Part shown: positions 54,311 through 62,515 of the stretch, in pieces
Position numbering within the stretch: the stretch's first letter is position 1
Layout: every line of letters begins with the position of its first letter
Assembly (NCBI RefSeq): GCF_025751575.1
Contig: NZ_JAOWLA010000004.1
Location: 1 to 64,000, forward strand
Length of the DNA: 64,000 bases
Source: Albidovulum sediminicola
GTDB lineage: Bacteria > Pseudomonadota > Alphaproteobacteria > Rhodobacterales > Rhodobacteraceae
Reading direction: 5' to 3'
The notes under the pieces: generated by a model
The model's database searches: none
Told to the model about the DNA's origin: nothing
The model's input: only the letters and a program-made list of their open reading frames with translations
Made by a program: the position numbers and the translations under genes

Positions 54311-54490
54311 ATGACCCGCAAAATGCCCATCCCGCCCCGCATGACCCTGCCCGAGCCCGAGTTCGTCGGCCCCTTCAGTCGCTGGCCACGCAAGGAAACC
54401 CGGCGTCCGTCCGTCCGCGCCATGGCCACCACCGCCAGCGCCGTCGTCGCTGCGGCAGTCTTCGCCCACTGCATCGTCCCGATGATCTGA
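54311..54490 (+). CDS. Small protein with one membrane helix (59 aa)
   Basis: 59 residues: basic, proline-rich N-terminus (MTRKMPIPPRMTLPEPEFVG) and a single hydrophobic C-terminal segment ATTASAVVAAAVFAHCIVPM. AAAGGAGAAA is the ribosome site, and the gene is in line between the globin (27 bp) and cysK (13 bp), which supports coding. No family recognised. Confidence 0.6.
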   Translation: MTRKMPIPPRMTLPEPEFVGPFSRWPRKETRRPSVRAMATTASAVVAAAVFAHCIVPMI

Positions 54491-54502
54491 GGAGCCCTCC
54501 AG

Positions 54503-55999
54503 ATGAACGCTCTCCACCCCTCCATCCTCGGTACCGTCGGCAACACGCCGATCGTGCGCATCAACAAGCTCGCGCCCGAAGGGGTGGAGCTTTACGTCAA
54601 GCTCGAAGCCTTCAACCCGATGGGTTCGGTCAAGGACCGCCTGGCCCTCGGCATCATCGAGGCCGCCGAACGCGACGGGTCACTGAAGCCCGGCCAGACG
54701 GTGATCGAGGCGACCTCGGGCAACACCGGCATCGGGCTTGCCATGGTCTGTGCGGCCAAGGGCTATCCGCTGGTCGTGACCATGGCCGAAAGCTTTTCGG
54801 TCGAGCGGCGCAAGCTGATGCGGTTCCTGGGCGCGCGGGTCATCCTGACGCCGGCCTCGGAAAAGGGCTCCGGCATGGTCGCCAAGGCGAAGGAACTTGC
54901 CGAGAAGCACGGCTGGTTCCTGGCCCGCCAGTTCGAGAATGAGGCCGGACCCGACATCCACTCCCGCACCACCGCGCGTGAGATCCTGGACGATTTCGCC
55001 GAAACGCCGCTTGATTTCTGGGTTTCGGGCTTTGGCACCGGGGGCACGATGAAAGGCGTCGCCCGCGTGATCAAGGCCGAAAGCCCTGCGACGCAGGTGA
55101 TCGCCGCAGAACCCGACAACTCCCCGCTTCTGGGGTCCGGGATCGCGCAGACCTACGCGGACGACGGCACGCCCACCGCAAGCCACCCCGCCTTCCGGCC
55201 GCATCTGATGCAGGGCTGGACGCCGGATTTCATTCCCCGGCTGACCGCCGATGTCATCGCGGCGGGCCATATCGACAAGGTCCAGCCCGTCCCCGGCGAC
55301 GCGGCGCTGAAATGCGCCCGCGACCTCGCGCTGTACGAGGGGATCCTGTGCGGCATCTCCGGTGGGGCGACCTTTGCCGCCGCGCTGGAGGTCGCGCGCC
55401 GGGCGCCGAAGGGATCGCGCATCCTGGCCATGCTGCCCGACACGGGTGAGCGTTACCTGTCCACCCCGCTCTTCGCCGATATCGAGGAAACGATGAGCGA
55501 CGAGGAAAACGCCATCGCCGCCTCCACCCCCCGGTTCCGCTTCGATGCGGCTGCGGCCCCGGCTGCCGCCGCACCGGTTCCGGCGCCGACCGAAGCGGCC
55601 GTCGAACATGTCGACGCGATCCTTGCGGACCAGGACCAGCCGGTCGTCCTTTTCGCGCTGGAGTGGTGCGAGTTCAGCTGGTCGGTGCGTAAGCTCTTTG
55701 CCGCCGCCGGCATCCCCTATCGCTCGGTCGATCTCGACGGGCCTGAGTACCGAGAGGACGACTGGGGTGGTGCGGTGCGCAAGGCCCTTGCCCGCAAGAC
55801 CGGCGCAGTGACGATCCCGCAGATCTTCGTCGGCGGCCAGCATATCGGCGGCGCCACTGAGACCTTCGACGCCTTCAACGACGGCACGCTGCACAAGATG
55901 GTGCGGCAGGCCGGGATCGACCTCAAGGATGCCAGCGTCGGGAATGCCTATGGCTTCTTGCCCGCCTGGCTTCATCCCCGCAAGCCCGCCGCCGCCTGA
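54503..55999 (+). CDS. Cysteine synthase A fused to a C-terminal glutaredoxin domain
   Basis: 498 residues. CysK domain (1-330): PLP lysine Lys44 in NPMGSVKDRLALG, SGNTGIG phosphate loop at 72-78, GISGGAT at 284. A linker of Ala/Pro (334-372) leads to a glutaredoxin domain (373-485) with ALEWCEFSWSVRKLF, where Cys389 begins a one-thiol CEFS site, and the GSH-binding VTIPQIFVGGQHIGGATETFDAF. It makes cysteine from O-acetylserine and sulfide; the Grx part may reduce, deglutathionylate or take persulfide. Normal cysteine synthases are about 320 residues, so this is a true fusion. Confidence 0.9.
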   Translation: MNALHPSILGTVGNTPIVRINKLAPEGVELYVKLEAFNPMGSVKDRLALGIIEAAERDGSLKPGQTVIEATSGNTGIGLAMVCAAKGYPLVVTMAESFSVERRKLMRFLGARVILTPASEKGSGMVAKAKELAEKHGWFLARQFENEAGPDIHSRTTAREILDDFAETPLDFWVSGFGTGGTMKGVARVIKAESPATQVIAAEPDNSPLLGSGIAQTYADDGTPTASHPAFRPHLMQGWTPDFIPRLTADVIAAGHIDKVQPVPGDAALKCARDLALYEGILCGISGGATFAAALEVARRAPKGSRILAMLPDTGERYLSTPLFADIEETMSDEENAIAASTPRFRFDAAAAPAAAAPVPAPTEAAVEHVDAILADQDQPVVLFALEWCEFSWSVRKLFAAAGIPYRSVDLDGPEYREDDWGGAVRKALARKTGAVTIPQIFVGGQHIGGATETFDAFNDGTLHKMVRQAGIDLKDASVGNAYGFLPAWLHPRKPAAA

Positions 56000-56027
56000 C
56001 CCGCGGCCCGGCAAAAGGAGCAGCCCG

Positions 56028-57260
56028 ATGACCCCGAATACCAACACCCCGAGCCGCTATCGCTGGGTCATCGTGGCTGTCGCCGCCGCGATCCTCGCCA
56101 TCGCGATGGGCCAACTCGTGAACGGCCTTTCCGCCTTCTTTGCCCCCCTGGAGCAGGAGTTCGGCTGGGGAAGAGGAGAGATCGCGTTCATCAACACCGC
56201 CGGGCTCATCGGCATCTCGCTCGGCGGGGTCGTCATGGGGTTCGTTGCCGATCGGTTGAACATCCGCCTGGTTGTCTTGCTGGGCGCCAGCGTGACGGCG
56301 CTGTGCATGATCGCGGCGTCTCAGGCGACGACGCTCTGGCAGCTCTATGCCATCTTCTTCGCGGCGGGCGCCCTTGGCGGCGGCGCGCTTTTCGCACCGC
56401 TTTTCGCGCTGGTTGGCGGCTGGTTCCGGACCGGTGCCGGGCTGGCCATCGGCATCGTCGCCGCGGGGCAGGCGATCGGGCAGGGGGGCATCCCCTTTGC
56501 CAACGCGGTCCTCATCGACGCGCTCGGCTGGCGCGCGGCGCTTCTGGCCTTGGGGGTCTTCTCGCTCGTGGCGCTGGTGCCGCTGGCCCTCCTGGTCCGT
56601 AAACCCGAACCGGCGGCGACCTTTGCCGGGCGGCCCTCGACCGAGCCTGCGCCCAATGTGCCCCTGCCGCGCGTGGTCGTGGTGATGAGTGCCGCTGTCC
56701 TCTGCTGCTGCAGCCTCATGTCGGTGCCGCTGATGCATCTTGTCCCGCTGATCCAGGGCTGCGGCGTACCGGCACCCGAGGCGGGCAGCGTCGTCTTCGC
56801 GATGATGATCACCGCGATCTTCGGGCGTGTGGCCTTCGGTCGCCTCGCCGACATGATCGGCGCGGTGCCCGCCTACCTTGCCGCCTCCGCCTGGCAGACG
56901 GCGCTGGTCTTCTTCTTCACGCAGATCGACGACCTGAGCCTGTTCTACCTGTTCGCGCCGATCTACGGTTTCGGCTACGCGGGCGTCATGACCGGGGTCC
57001 TGACCACGATCCGTGTGCTGACGCCCGCCGACCGCCGGGCAAGCGCCACCGGCATCATCCTGGCCTTCGCCTGGGCCGGGCACGGGCTGGGCGGCTATCT
57101 TGGCGGGCTGTTCTTCGATCTGACCGGCACTTACGAGCTGACCTTCGCGGTCGCGGTCGTGGCGGGGATCGTCAATCTGGCGCTCGTGGCGTCGCTTTTC
57201 CTGATGGACACCAAGGGGCGCCGGCGGGGCCCGGCCCTCCTTGTCCCGGCGCAGGGCTGA
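56028..57260 (+). CDS. MFS transporter (monocarboxylate/OFA-like)
   Basis: 410 residues, 12 predicted TM helices: GQLVNGLSAFFAPLEQEFGWGRGEIAFI in TM1-TM2 is the OFA/monocarboxylate-type start (usually SFGVFFxPLxxEFGWSR), and GRVAFGRLADMIG is the central loop. It may export or import a small organic or thiol acid. It lies 28 bp after the cysK fusion and is probably co-transcribed with it, so the substrate may be related to cysteine or O-acetylserine; this is a guess from context. Confidence 0.8.
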   Translation: MTPNTNTPSRYRWVIVAVAAAILAIAMGQLVNGLSAFFAPLEQEFGWGRGEIAFINTAGLIGISLGGVVMGFVADRLNIRLVVLLGASVTALCMIAASQATTLWQLYAIFFAAGALGGGALFAPLFALVGGWFRTGAGLAIGIVAAGQAIGQGGIPFANAVLIDALGWRAALLALGVFSLVALVPLALLVRKPEPAATFAGRPSTEPAPNVPLPRVVVVMSAAVLCCCSLMSVPLMHLVPLIQGCGVPAPEAGSVVFAMMITAIFGRVAFGRLADMIGAVPAYLAASAWQTALVFFFTQIDDLSLFYLFAPIYGFGYAGVMTGVLTTIRVLTPADRRASATGIILAFAWAGHGLGGYLGGLFFDLTGTYELTFAVAVVAGIVNLALVASLFLMDTKGRRRGPALLVPAQG

Positions 57261-57286
57261 ACGCCGCGCCGGGCGCCCCTTTGGGC

Positions 57287-58075
57287 TCAGGACCAGTCGG
57301 GCTTGCGCTTTTCGAGGAAGGCGCTGATCCCTTCCTCGGTGTCGCGCCAGAGCATGTTTTCCACCATCACGGCGGCGGCGTGGTCATACGCCTCGGCGCG
57401 CGTCATCTCGATCTGGTCGTAAAAGGCGCGCTTGCCGATCTTGACCGCCGCTGTCAGCTTGCCAGCCACGGTTTCAGCCAGCGCGCGCGTTTCCGCCGCC
57501 AGCGCGTCATGGGAGACGACGTGGTTCACCAGCCCCACCTCGGCCGCGCGGGCGGCGTCGATGAACTGGCCGGTGGTCAGCATCTCGAACGCGACCTTGC
57601 GCGGCACGTTGCGGGTCAGCGCAACCATCGGGGTCGAGCAGAAGAGGCCGATATTGACCCCGTTGACGCCAAAGCGCGTGCCCTCCGCCGCCACCGCCAT
57701 GTCGCAGGAGGCGACAAGCTGGCACCCCGCAGCGGTGGCGATGCCGTGGACCTCGGCGATGACGGGCTGGGGCAGCGCGGGGATCATCTGCATGACCTCC
57801 GCGCAGCGCGCGAAGAGGTCGGCGAAATAGGCGCGGCCCTTGTCGGCGGCCTGCCGGCCGGCCTGCATCTCCTTCAGGTCGTGGCCCGCGCAAAAGGCCT
57901 TGCCTGCGCCTTTCAGGATCACGACGCGCACGCTCCGGTCCTCCGCCAGCGCGGCGAAGGTGCCCTTCAGCGCCGCCAGCATGGCGTCCGAAAGTGCATT
58001 CAGGCTGCCGGGTGTGTTCAGCGTCAGCGTGGCGATCCCGTCCCGGTCGTCGCGCAGAAGGATGGTGTCGGTCAT
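57287..58075 (-). CDS. ECHDC3-like enoyl-CoA hydratase family protein
   Basis: 262 residues from ATG 58073-58075. Crotonase fold: GAGKAFCAGHDLKEM (first oxyanion loop), TAAGCQLVASCDMAV and FGVNGVNIGLFCSTPMVAL. The GCQLVASCD and GVNIGLFCSTP patterns match ECHDC3. Both catalytic glutamates of true hydratases are missing (Gln and Val/Asn in their places), so it is probably not a 2-enoyl-CoA hydratase. The real substrate is unknown. Divergent from the thioesterase gene by 55 bp. Confidence 0.85.
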   Translation of the reverse strand: MTDTILLRDDRDGIATLTLNTPGSLNALSDAMLAALKGTFAALAEDRSVRVVILKGAGKAFCAGHDLKEMQAGRQAADKGRAYFADLFARCAEVMQMIPALPQPVIAEVHGIATAAGCQLVASCDMAVAAEGTRFGVNGVNIGLFCSTPMVALTRNVPRKVAFEMLTTGQFIDAARAAEVGLVNHVVSHDALAAETRALAETVAGKLTAAVKIGKRAFYDQIEMTRAEAYDHAAAVMVENMLWRDTEEGISAFLEKRKPDWS

Positions 58076-58130
58076 CTTGTCATTCCCTTGTGTTCGCGCA
58101 ACCTTAGGCCGCGATGTGGCAGGAGGGAAG

Positions 58131-58553
58131 ATGCAGACGGTCATGAGCGCGGCGGAGCTTTCCGTCTTCCTGGAGCGTGAGTTTCCCCAGGTCCGGGGCG
58201 ACTTCGCCATCGACCGCCTGACCGAGGACGGCATCGTCATGCGCCTCATGGTGGCCGACCGGCACCTGCGGCCGGGGGGCACCGTGTCGGGTCCGAACAT
58301 GTTCGCGCTGGCCGATGTGGCGGTCTACCTCGCCATTCTTGCCCGCATCGGACCCGTGGCGCTGGCGGTGACCACGAGCGGCGGCATCGACTTCCTGCGC
58401 AAGCCCGAGGCGGGGCGCGATCTGATCGGAGAGGCGCGTCTGCTGAAGCTGGGGCGGGTCCTCGCCGTGGGTGAGGTGCTGATCCGTTCCGAGGGGCGGC
58501 CGGAGCCTGTCGCGCGGGCGAACATGACCTATTCGATCCCGCCGAAGCGCTAG
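58131..58553 (+). CDS. PaaI-type hotdog thioesterase
   Basis: 140 residues from ATG 58131 (AGGAGGGA upstream). Hotdog fold: RHLRPGGTVSGPNMFALADVAVYLAIL is the PaaI/DUF4442-like helix with Asn and Asp, followed by TSGGIDFLRKPEAGRDLIGEA. It likely hydrolyses a short acyl- or aryl-CoA. It is divergent from the ECHDC3-like gene, a pairing that suggests a common acyl-CoA role. Confidence 0.85.
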   Translation: MQTVMSAAELSVFLEREFPQVRGDFAIDRLTEDGIVMRLMVADRHLRPGGTVSGPNMFALADVAVYLAILARIGPVALAVTTSGGIDFLRKPEAGRDLIGEARLLKLGRVLAVGEVLIRSEGRPEPVARANMTYSIPPKR

Positions 58554-58774
58554 TCCCGCAGAAAACCGTCGCCACCACAGGCTGAGCAGCGGGTCGTGCG
58601 GGATCCGTAACAGCCGCTACAGCGTTCGAACCTTGGTTTTCCGTGCCCGTCCGTTCCGACCATGATCTGACCGTTTCCGTTACAGATCTGGCAGGGCGCG
58701 CGACCCGAACCATGGCAGCGGTGGCACCGGCGCTTGATGGGTGGCGTGGGGTCGTTGTGCGAGGGTGGGGTCAT
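58550..58774 (-). CDS. Small DnaJ-like zinc-knuckle protein
   Basis: 74 residues from ATG 58772-58774. Four CxxCxG-type repeats: CHRCHGSG, CQICNGNG, CSGCYGSR and CSACGGDG, the pattern of the DnaJ cysteine-rich domain, which binds two zinc ions, without J domain or substrate domain. One glycine of the third repeat is changed. A stand-alone zinc-knuckle may act as a thiol-disulfide or folding helper. Its stop overlaps that of the thioesterase gene (convergent). Confidence 0.7.
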   Translation of the reverse strand: MTPPSHNDPTPPIKRRCHRCHGSGRAPCQICNGNGQIMVGTDGHGKPRFERCSGCYGSRTTRCSACGGDGFLRD

Positions 58775-58825
58775 GCCAATTTCCGAGGGTTTGATCTTGG
58801 TGAGCGCCAGCCAGCACAGGAGACC

Positions 58826-58843
58826 ACAGGAGGTTAATCCTGT
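58826..58843. promoter_or_regulatory. Palindrome upstream of the zinc-knuckle gene
   Basis: ACAGGA GGTTAA TCCTGT: perfect 6-bp arms with a 6-bp centre, 52 bp upstream of the zinc-knuckle start. Possibly an operator; nothing else supports it. Confidence 0.35.
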
Positions 58844-58905
58844 CATCCGTCAATCCACGCAGGGTCACGAAAGCCCGCAAGCGTTGCAGATCGGCGTAAA
58901 ATGTG

Positions 58906-58928
58906 AGGTATTTAGATACCTATTTTTT
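58906..58928 (+). terminator. Hairpin with U-run upstream of rplM
   Basis: AGGTAT TTAG ATACCT stem followed by ATTTTTT in an AT-rich patch. It looks like an intrinsic terminator on the plus strand although no gene ends nearby: the nearest plus-strand stop is at 58553. It may end an unannotated short RNA or be part of a minus-strand promoter. Confidence 0.5.
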
Positions 58929-58968
58929 AACGCATTGAATTCGCTAGGAAAATGCAAGATGAATGCGC

Positions 58969-58997
58969 TTGACCTGCCGTCATGGATCGGGGAAAAG
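58969..58997 (+). promoter_or_regulatory. Promoter of rplM-rpsI
   Basis: TTGACC (58969-58974), 17-bp spacer, GAAAAG (58992-58997), then CCCGCATCC. Layout and start region match the rplU promoter; leader about 56 nt. Confidence 0.65.
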
Positions 58998-59059
58998 CCC
59001 GCATCCGAATTTCGGGTGGTCTTCGGGCCGCCCAAGATCCCGAACTCGAAGGGCTGACA

Positions 59060-59524
59060 ATGAAGACCTATACCGCAAAACCGGCGGAGATCGAGAAGAA
59101 GTGGATCCTGATCGACGCCGAGGGCGTCGTTCTGGGCCGCCTTGCCGTGATCGTCGCCAACCGCCTGCGTGGCAAGCACAAAGCCACTTTCACGCCGCAC
59201 ATGGACATGGGCGACAACGTGATCGTCGTCAACGCCGACAAGGTGCAGATGACTGGCAACAAGCGTGCCGACAAGCGCTACTACTGGCACACCGGCCACC
59301 CGGGCGGGATCAAGTTCCGCACCGCCGAGCAGGTGCTGGACGGCGCCCACCCCGAGCGCGTTGTGATCAAGGCCGTCGAGCGCATGATCTCGCGCAACCG
59401 TCTTGGCCGTCAGCAGATGTCGAACCTGCGCGTCTACGCCGGTGCCGCCCATCCGCATGAAGCCCAAGCCCCTGAAGTTCTCGACGTCAAGTCGATGAGC
59501 CCGAAGAATACCCGGAGCGCGTAA
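59060..59524 (+). CDS. rplM: 50S ribosomal protein L13
   Basis: 154 residues from ATG 59060. [20 protein letters not shown] start, [34 protein letters not shown] and [16 protein letters not shown] are all L13. It binds 23S rRNA early in assembly. In an operon with rpsI, one base between the two genes. Confidence 0.98.
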   Translation: MKTYTAKPAEIEKKWILIDAEGVVLGRLAVIVANRLRGKHKATFTPHMDMGDNVIVVNADKVQMTGNKRADKRYYWHTGHPGGIKFRTAEQVLDGAHPERVVIKAVERMISRNRLGRQQMSNLRVYAGAAHPHEAQAPEVLDVKSMSPKNTRSA

Positions 59525-59525
59525 G

Positions 59526-60017
59526 ATGGCCGACGAAATCAAATCCCTCGACGACCTGAAGTCCGCCGTCGCAGGCAAGCCGGCCGCAGCTGCTGCCGAA
59601 GAAGCCCCCCGCACCCCGGTGCGTGACTCCCTCGGCCGTTCCTACGCGACCGGCAAGCGGAAGGACGCGGTCGCCCGCGTCTGGATCAAGCCGGGCTCCG
59701 GCAAGGTCACCGTCAACGGCAAGGAAATGGGCGTCTACTTCGCCCGTCCGGTGCTCCAGATGATCCTGAAGCAGCCGTTCCAGATCGCCAATGTCGAAGG
59801 CCAGTTCGACGTGATGGCCACCGTTGTCGGCGGCGGTCTGTCGGGTCAGGCCGGTGCTGTCAAGCACGGCATCTCGAAGGCGCTGCAGCTTTACGAACCC
59901 TCGCTGCGCGGCGCGCTGAAGGCCGCCGGCTTCCTGACCCGCGACTCGCGCGTGGTCGAACGGAAGAAATACGGCAAGGCGAAAGCCCGCCGCTCCTTCC
60001 AGTTCTCGAAGCGCTAA
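59526..60017 (+). CDS. rpsI: 30S ribosomal protein S9
   Basis: 163 residues. The N-terminal 35 residues ([20 protein letters not shown]) are an alphaproteobacterial extension; the S9 core follows ([42 protein letters not shown]), ending [17 protein letters not shown], whose tail contacts P-site tRNA. Confidence 0.98.
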   Translation: MADEIKSLDDLKSAVAGKPAAAAAEEAPRTPVRDSLGRSYATGKRKDAVARVWIKPGSGKVTVNGKEMGVYFARPVLQMILKQPFQIANVEGQFDVMATVVGGGLSGQAGAVKHGISKALQLYEPSLRGALKAAGFLTRDSRVVERKKYGKAKARRSFQFSKR

Positions 60018-60043
60018 GGCTTTCGGGTTCATCACGAAATGCG

Positions 60044-60079
60044 AACGGCCGCGGAGTTCCGCGGCCGTTTTGCTTTTTG
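60044..60079 (+). terminator. Rho-independent terminator of rplM-rpsI
   Basis: AACGGCCGCGG AGTT CCGCGGCCGTT stem followed by TTGCTTTTT. Confidence 0.9.
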
Positions 60080-60099
60080 GGGCCTTGGTGGCGCGGGTG

Positions 60100-61350
60100 T
60101 CAGGCCAGCGCCTCCTCCATTGCGTCCAGGAAGCGGCCCACCTCCTCGGGGCTGTTGTAGTGGCAGATGGAGGCGCGCACGCAGGATGCAATGCCGAGCG
60201 GCGCGAGGATGTTGCCGCAATAGTGGTCGTTCAGGCGGATATGGGTGCGGATGCCGCGTGCGTTCAGGTGGGCCACCAGATCGGCGGCGGGCATGGTGGC
60301 CAGCGTGAAGCTCACGACGCCCTCGCGCCCCTCACCCGCGCCGCCGATCAGCGTGATGCCGGGCATGTCGGCCAGGCCGCGCCGGTTGCCGATACCGTTC
60401 AGGATCGCCCCCATCAGCGCGGCCTCGTGGGCGTGGATCGCCGCGGCGGCGGCAACGATCCGCGCGCGGGGGTTGTCGCCGCCGCCCGTCACGCCGCCCA
60501 GCCAGTCGAAATAGGCCACCACATCGGAGAATGTCGCATAGGCGCCGGCGTCCCGCGTGCCCTGTTCCCAGTTGCGGGGCGAGCCGCCGATCACCGTTTC
60601 CTTGGTGAAGCCGGTCAACCGCTCCGACGCCCAGCCCAGCCCGTAGCCGTGGCGGGAGAAGACCTTGTAGGGGGAGACCGCATAGCCGTCGATGCCGTAG
60701 GCCGCGATTTCGATATGGCCGTGGCTGGCGTGCTGGATGCCGTCGACGAGGATCAGGCAGCCGGGGGCGGCCGCGCGGATCATCGCGGCGATGCGCGCTA
60801 CATCCACCGCCATCCCGGTCACGGGAGAGGTCTGGACGATGGTCGCAACCCGCAGGTCGGGCGTGATGTGTTTGGCATAGGCGTCAGCCGTCACGGTTCC
60901 CGTTGCGTCGTCATGGGCGACCAGCACATGCGGGCGCCCGGTGACTTCGGCCCAGCGGGCCATGGCGCTGCGCGAGGCGGGATGCTCAAGCGTCGAGCCC
61001 AGCATGACGCCGCCCGGCTCCGCGCCAAGCGCGGCGGTGCGGACGAGGCGGAACAGGACCTCCGTCCCGCTTTCGCCGACGAAGACCTCGCCGCCAGGGG
61101 CGTTCAGGAAGACCCGCGCGTCCGCCTTGCCCTTCGCGATCGCCGCCATCAGCGCGCGGGAGGCCGGATTGTCGCGCCCCTGGTTGTCCGGATAGCCCGC
61201 GTAGGCCGCCGAGGTCTCGATCACGGATTTCAGCCGCAGCGCCCCGCCGGCGTTCTCGAAGAAGACGCGCGGGCCTTCAAAGGGGCAGGCTTCCACATGT
61301 GCGAAGCGGGCGCGAATGTCATCGAGATGGGGCAGAAGCGGGCTTTTCAT
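60100..61350 (-). CDS. Class V aminotransferase / cysteine desulfurase-like protein
   Basis: 416 residues. Fold-type I PLP enzyme of the class V (SufS/NifS-like) group: VFFENAGGALRLKSVI start, the PLP-lysine in AVSPYKVFSRHGYGLGW, SLEHPASRSAM region and LVDGIQHASHGHIEI. C-terminal residues include HYNSPEEVGRFLDAM. A Cys in DHYCGNIL (about residue 380) is roughly where desulfurases carry their active Cys, but the assignment is not sure. It could be an isopenicillin-epimerase-like or selenocysteine-lyase-like enzyme. Convergent with rpsI. Confidence 0.82.
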   Translation of the reverse strand: MKSPLLPHLDDIRARFAHVEACPFEGPRVFFENAGGALRLKSVIETSAAYAGYPDNQGRDNPASRALMAAIAKGKADARVFLNAPGGEVFVGESGTEVLFRLVRTAALGAEPGGVMLGSTLEHPASRSAMARWAEVTGRPHVLVAHDDATGTVTADAYAKHITPDLRVATIVQTSPVTGMAVDVARIAAMIRAAAPGCLILVDGIQHASHGHIEIAAYGIDGYAVSPYKVFSRHGYGLGWASERLTGFTKETVIGGSPRNWEQGTRDAGAYATFSDVVAYFDWLGGVTGGGDNPRARIVAAAAAIHAHEAALMGAILNGIGNRRGLADMPGITLIGGAGEGREGVVSFTLATMPAADLVAHLNARGIRTHIRLNDHYCGNILAPLGIASCVRASICHYNSPEEVGRFLDAMEEALA

Positions 61351-61480
61351 CGGGGGATCTCCGGGCGGGGCGAGTCGTTCAGCGAGTGCGCGGGTGGATA
61401 ACAGGGGGCGGGAACGGCAAGGTCAAGCGCGCCCCGGAAGACGCTGCGGAAAATCCTTGCAGAAATCCTGCCGGGGCCGC

Positions 61481-61509
61481 TTGACGGGGGGGCGCGGGAT
61501 GCATATTAC
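61481..61509 (+). promoter_or_regulatory. Promoter of the tRNA-Asp pair
   Basis: TTGACG (61481-61486), 17-bp spacer, TATTAC (61504-61509), 39 nt before the first tRNA. Confidence 0.8.
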
Positions 61510-61548
61510 GCATCCCACGCTCGGGCGGCGATCCGGGCGGGTGGACAC

Positions 61549-61625
61549 GCGGTTGTAGCTCAGTCGGTTAGAGTACCGGCCTGTCACGCCGGGGGTCGCG
61601 GGTTCGAGCCCCGTCAACCGCGCCA
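61549..61625 (+). tRNA. tRNA-Asp (GUC), copy 1
   Basis: 77 nt with CCA encoded. Acceptor GCGGTTG/CAACCGC, anticodon loop CTGTCAC giving GUC, G73 discriminator. Follows a strong promoter. Confidence 0.97.
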
Positions 61626-61654
61626 CCACCCGGATCGCCCGAGAGCTGACCAGC

Positions 61655-61731
61655 GCGGTTGTAGCTCAGTCGGTTAGAGTACCGGCCTGTCACGCCGGGG
61701 GTCGCGGGTTCGAGCCCCGTCAACCGCGCCA
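61655..61731 (+). tRNA. tRNA-Asp (GUC), copy 2
   Basis: Identical over all 77 nt to copy 1 and 29 bp downstream, so both probably come from one transcript. CTTTTTCC directly after the CCA can serve as a termination run. Confidence 0.97.
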
Positions 61732-61835
61732 CTTTTTCCAGATCGTCACGCCAGTCGACAAGGCCGCGCTGTTTGGTCTCAGCGCACGGTCGCGCGTGAT
61801 CGGCCAAGATGCGCGGGAACCGCAGGGGGCGCGAC

Positions 61836-62057
61836 ATGGAATTCCTCGACAAGATCCCGTTGACCATCGTGGTGCTGGCGGCGCTGACGCTGGGGCTCGC
61901 ACCGTTCGTTCCGGAGCCGCACATCTGGGAAAAGCTGAAGATGCTTGCCGCCGGCGTGCTGACACGGCCGATCGACATCTTCGACCTAGCCCTGCACGCC
62001 GCGCCCTGGCTCGTCCTGGCGGCAAAGCTGTTCCGAATGCTGGTCGCGCGCGCCTAG
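61836..62057 (+). CDS. Small membrane protein (often mis-called RND transporter)
   Basis: 73 residues from ATG 61836 (MEFLDKIPLTIVVLAAL). Two hydrophobic stretches (IPLTIVVLAALTLGLAPFV and ALHAAPWLVLAAKLFRMLV) with WEKLKMLAAGVLTRPIDIFD between. The PEPHIWEKLKML...PIDIFDL pattern is conserved across alphaproteobacteria without known function. Its stop overlaps the convergent GNAT gene by 4 bp. Confidence 0.75.
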   Translation: MEFLDKIPLTIVVLAALTLGLAPFVPEPHIWEKLKMLAAGVLTRPIDIFDLALHAAPWLVLAAKLFRMLVARA

Positions 62058-62515
62058 GGCGCAAGCGCGGCGCGGTAGCGGATATGGCCGTCGGGCGCCG
62101 CGAAGGCGTCGTAGAGCTTCCGTGCCGCGGCGTTGGTCTCCTCCGTCATCCAGTAGATTCGGGCGCAGCCGCGCGCCTTGCCGATCGCCACAAGGTCCGC
62201 GATCAGCGCGCGCCCGACACCATGGCCCCGTGCGGCGGGCGTGACGAAAAGATCCTCCAGGTAAAGGTCCGGCGTGGCGACCCAGCTGGAATCATGTGTC
62301 TGCCAGAGGGAGAATCCGACCGGCACGCCATCGACCTCTGCCAGCCTGAGCGACATGGGATGGCCGGGGTCCAAGATGCGCGCCCAGGTGCGGTCATTGA
62401 CCGCCTCGGGCAGGGCCTTGTCGTAAAAGGCCAGGAACTCTGCCCAGAGCGCGCGCCAGGCCGTTTCGTCCCGCGACTCCGCGTCGCGGATGGTCAGTTC
62501 CGCCCCCGCCATCAT
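62054..62515 (-). CDS. GNAT-family N-acetyltransferase
   Basis: 153 residues from ATG 62513-62515 (a second ATG follows at once). Acetyl-CoA site LEDLFVTPAARGHGVGRALIADLVAIGKARG (V-x-x-x-x-R-G-x-G-x-G/A) is clear, as are FYDKALPEAV and WMTEETNAAARKLYD. The substrate is unknown, perhaps a polyamine or amino acid. The start overlaps the stop of the dipeptidase gene (ATGA), so they form an operon. Confidence 0.88.
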   Translation of the reverse strand: MMAGAELTIRDAESRDETAWRALWAEFLAFYDKALPEAVNDRTWARILDPGHPMSLRLAEVDGVPVGFSLWQTHDSSWVATPDLYLEDLFVTPAARGHGVGRALIADLVAIGKARGCARIYWMTEETNAAARKLYDAFAAPDGHIRYRAALAP

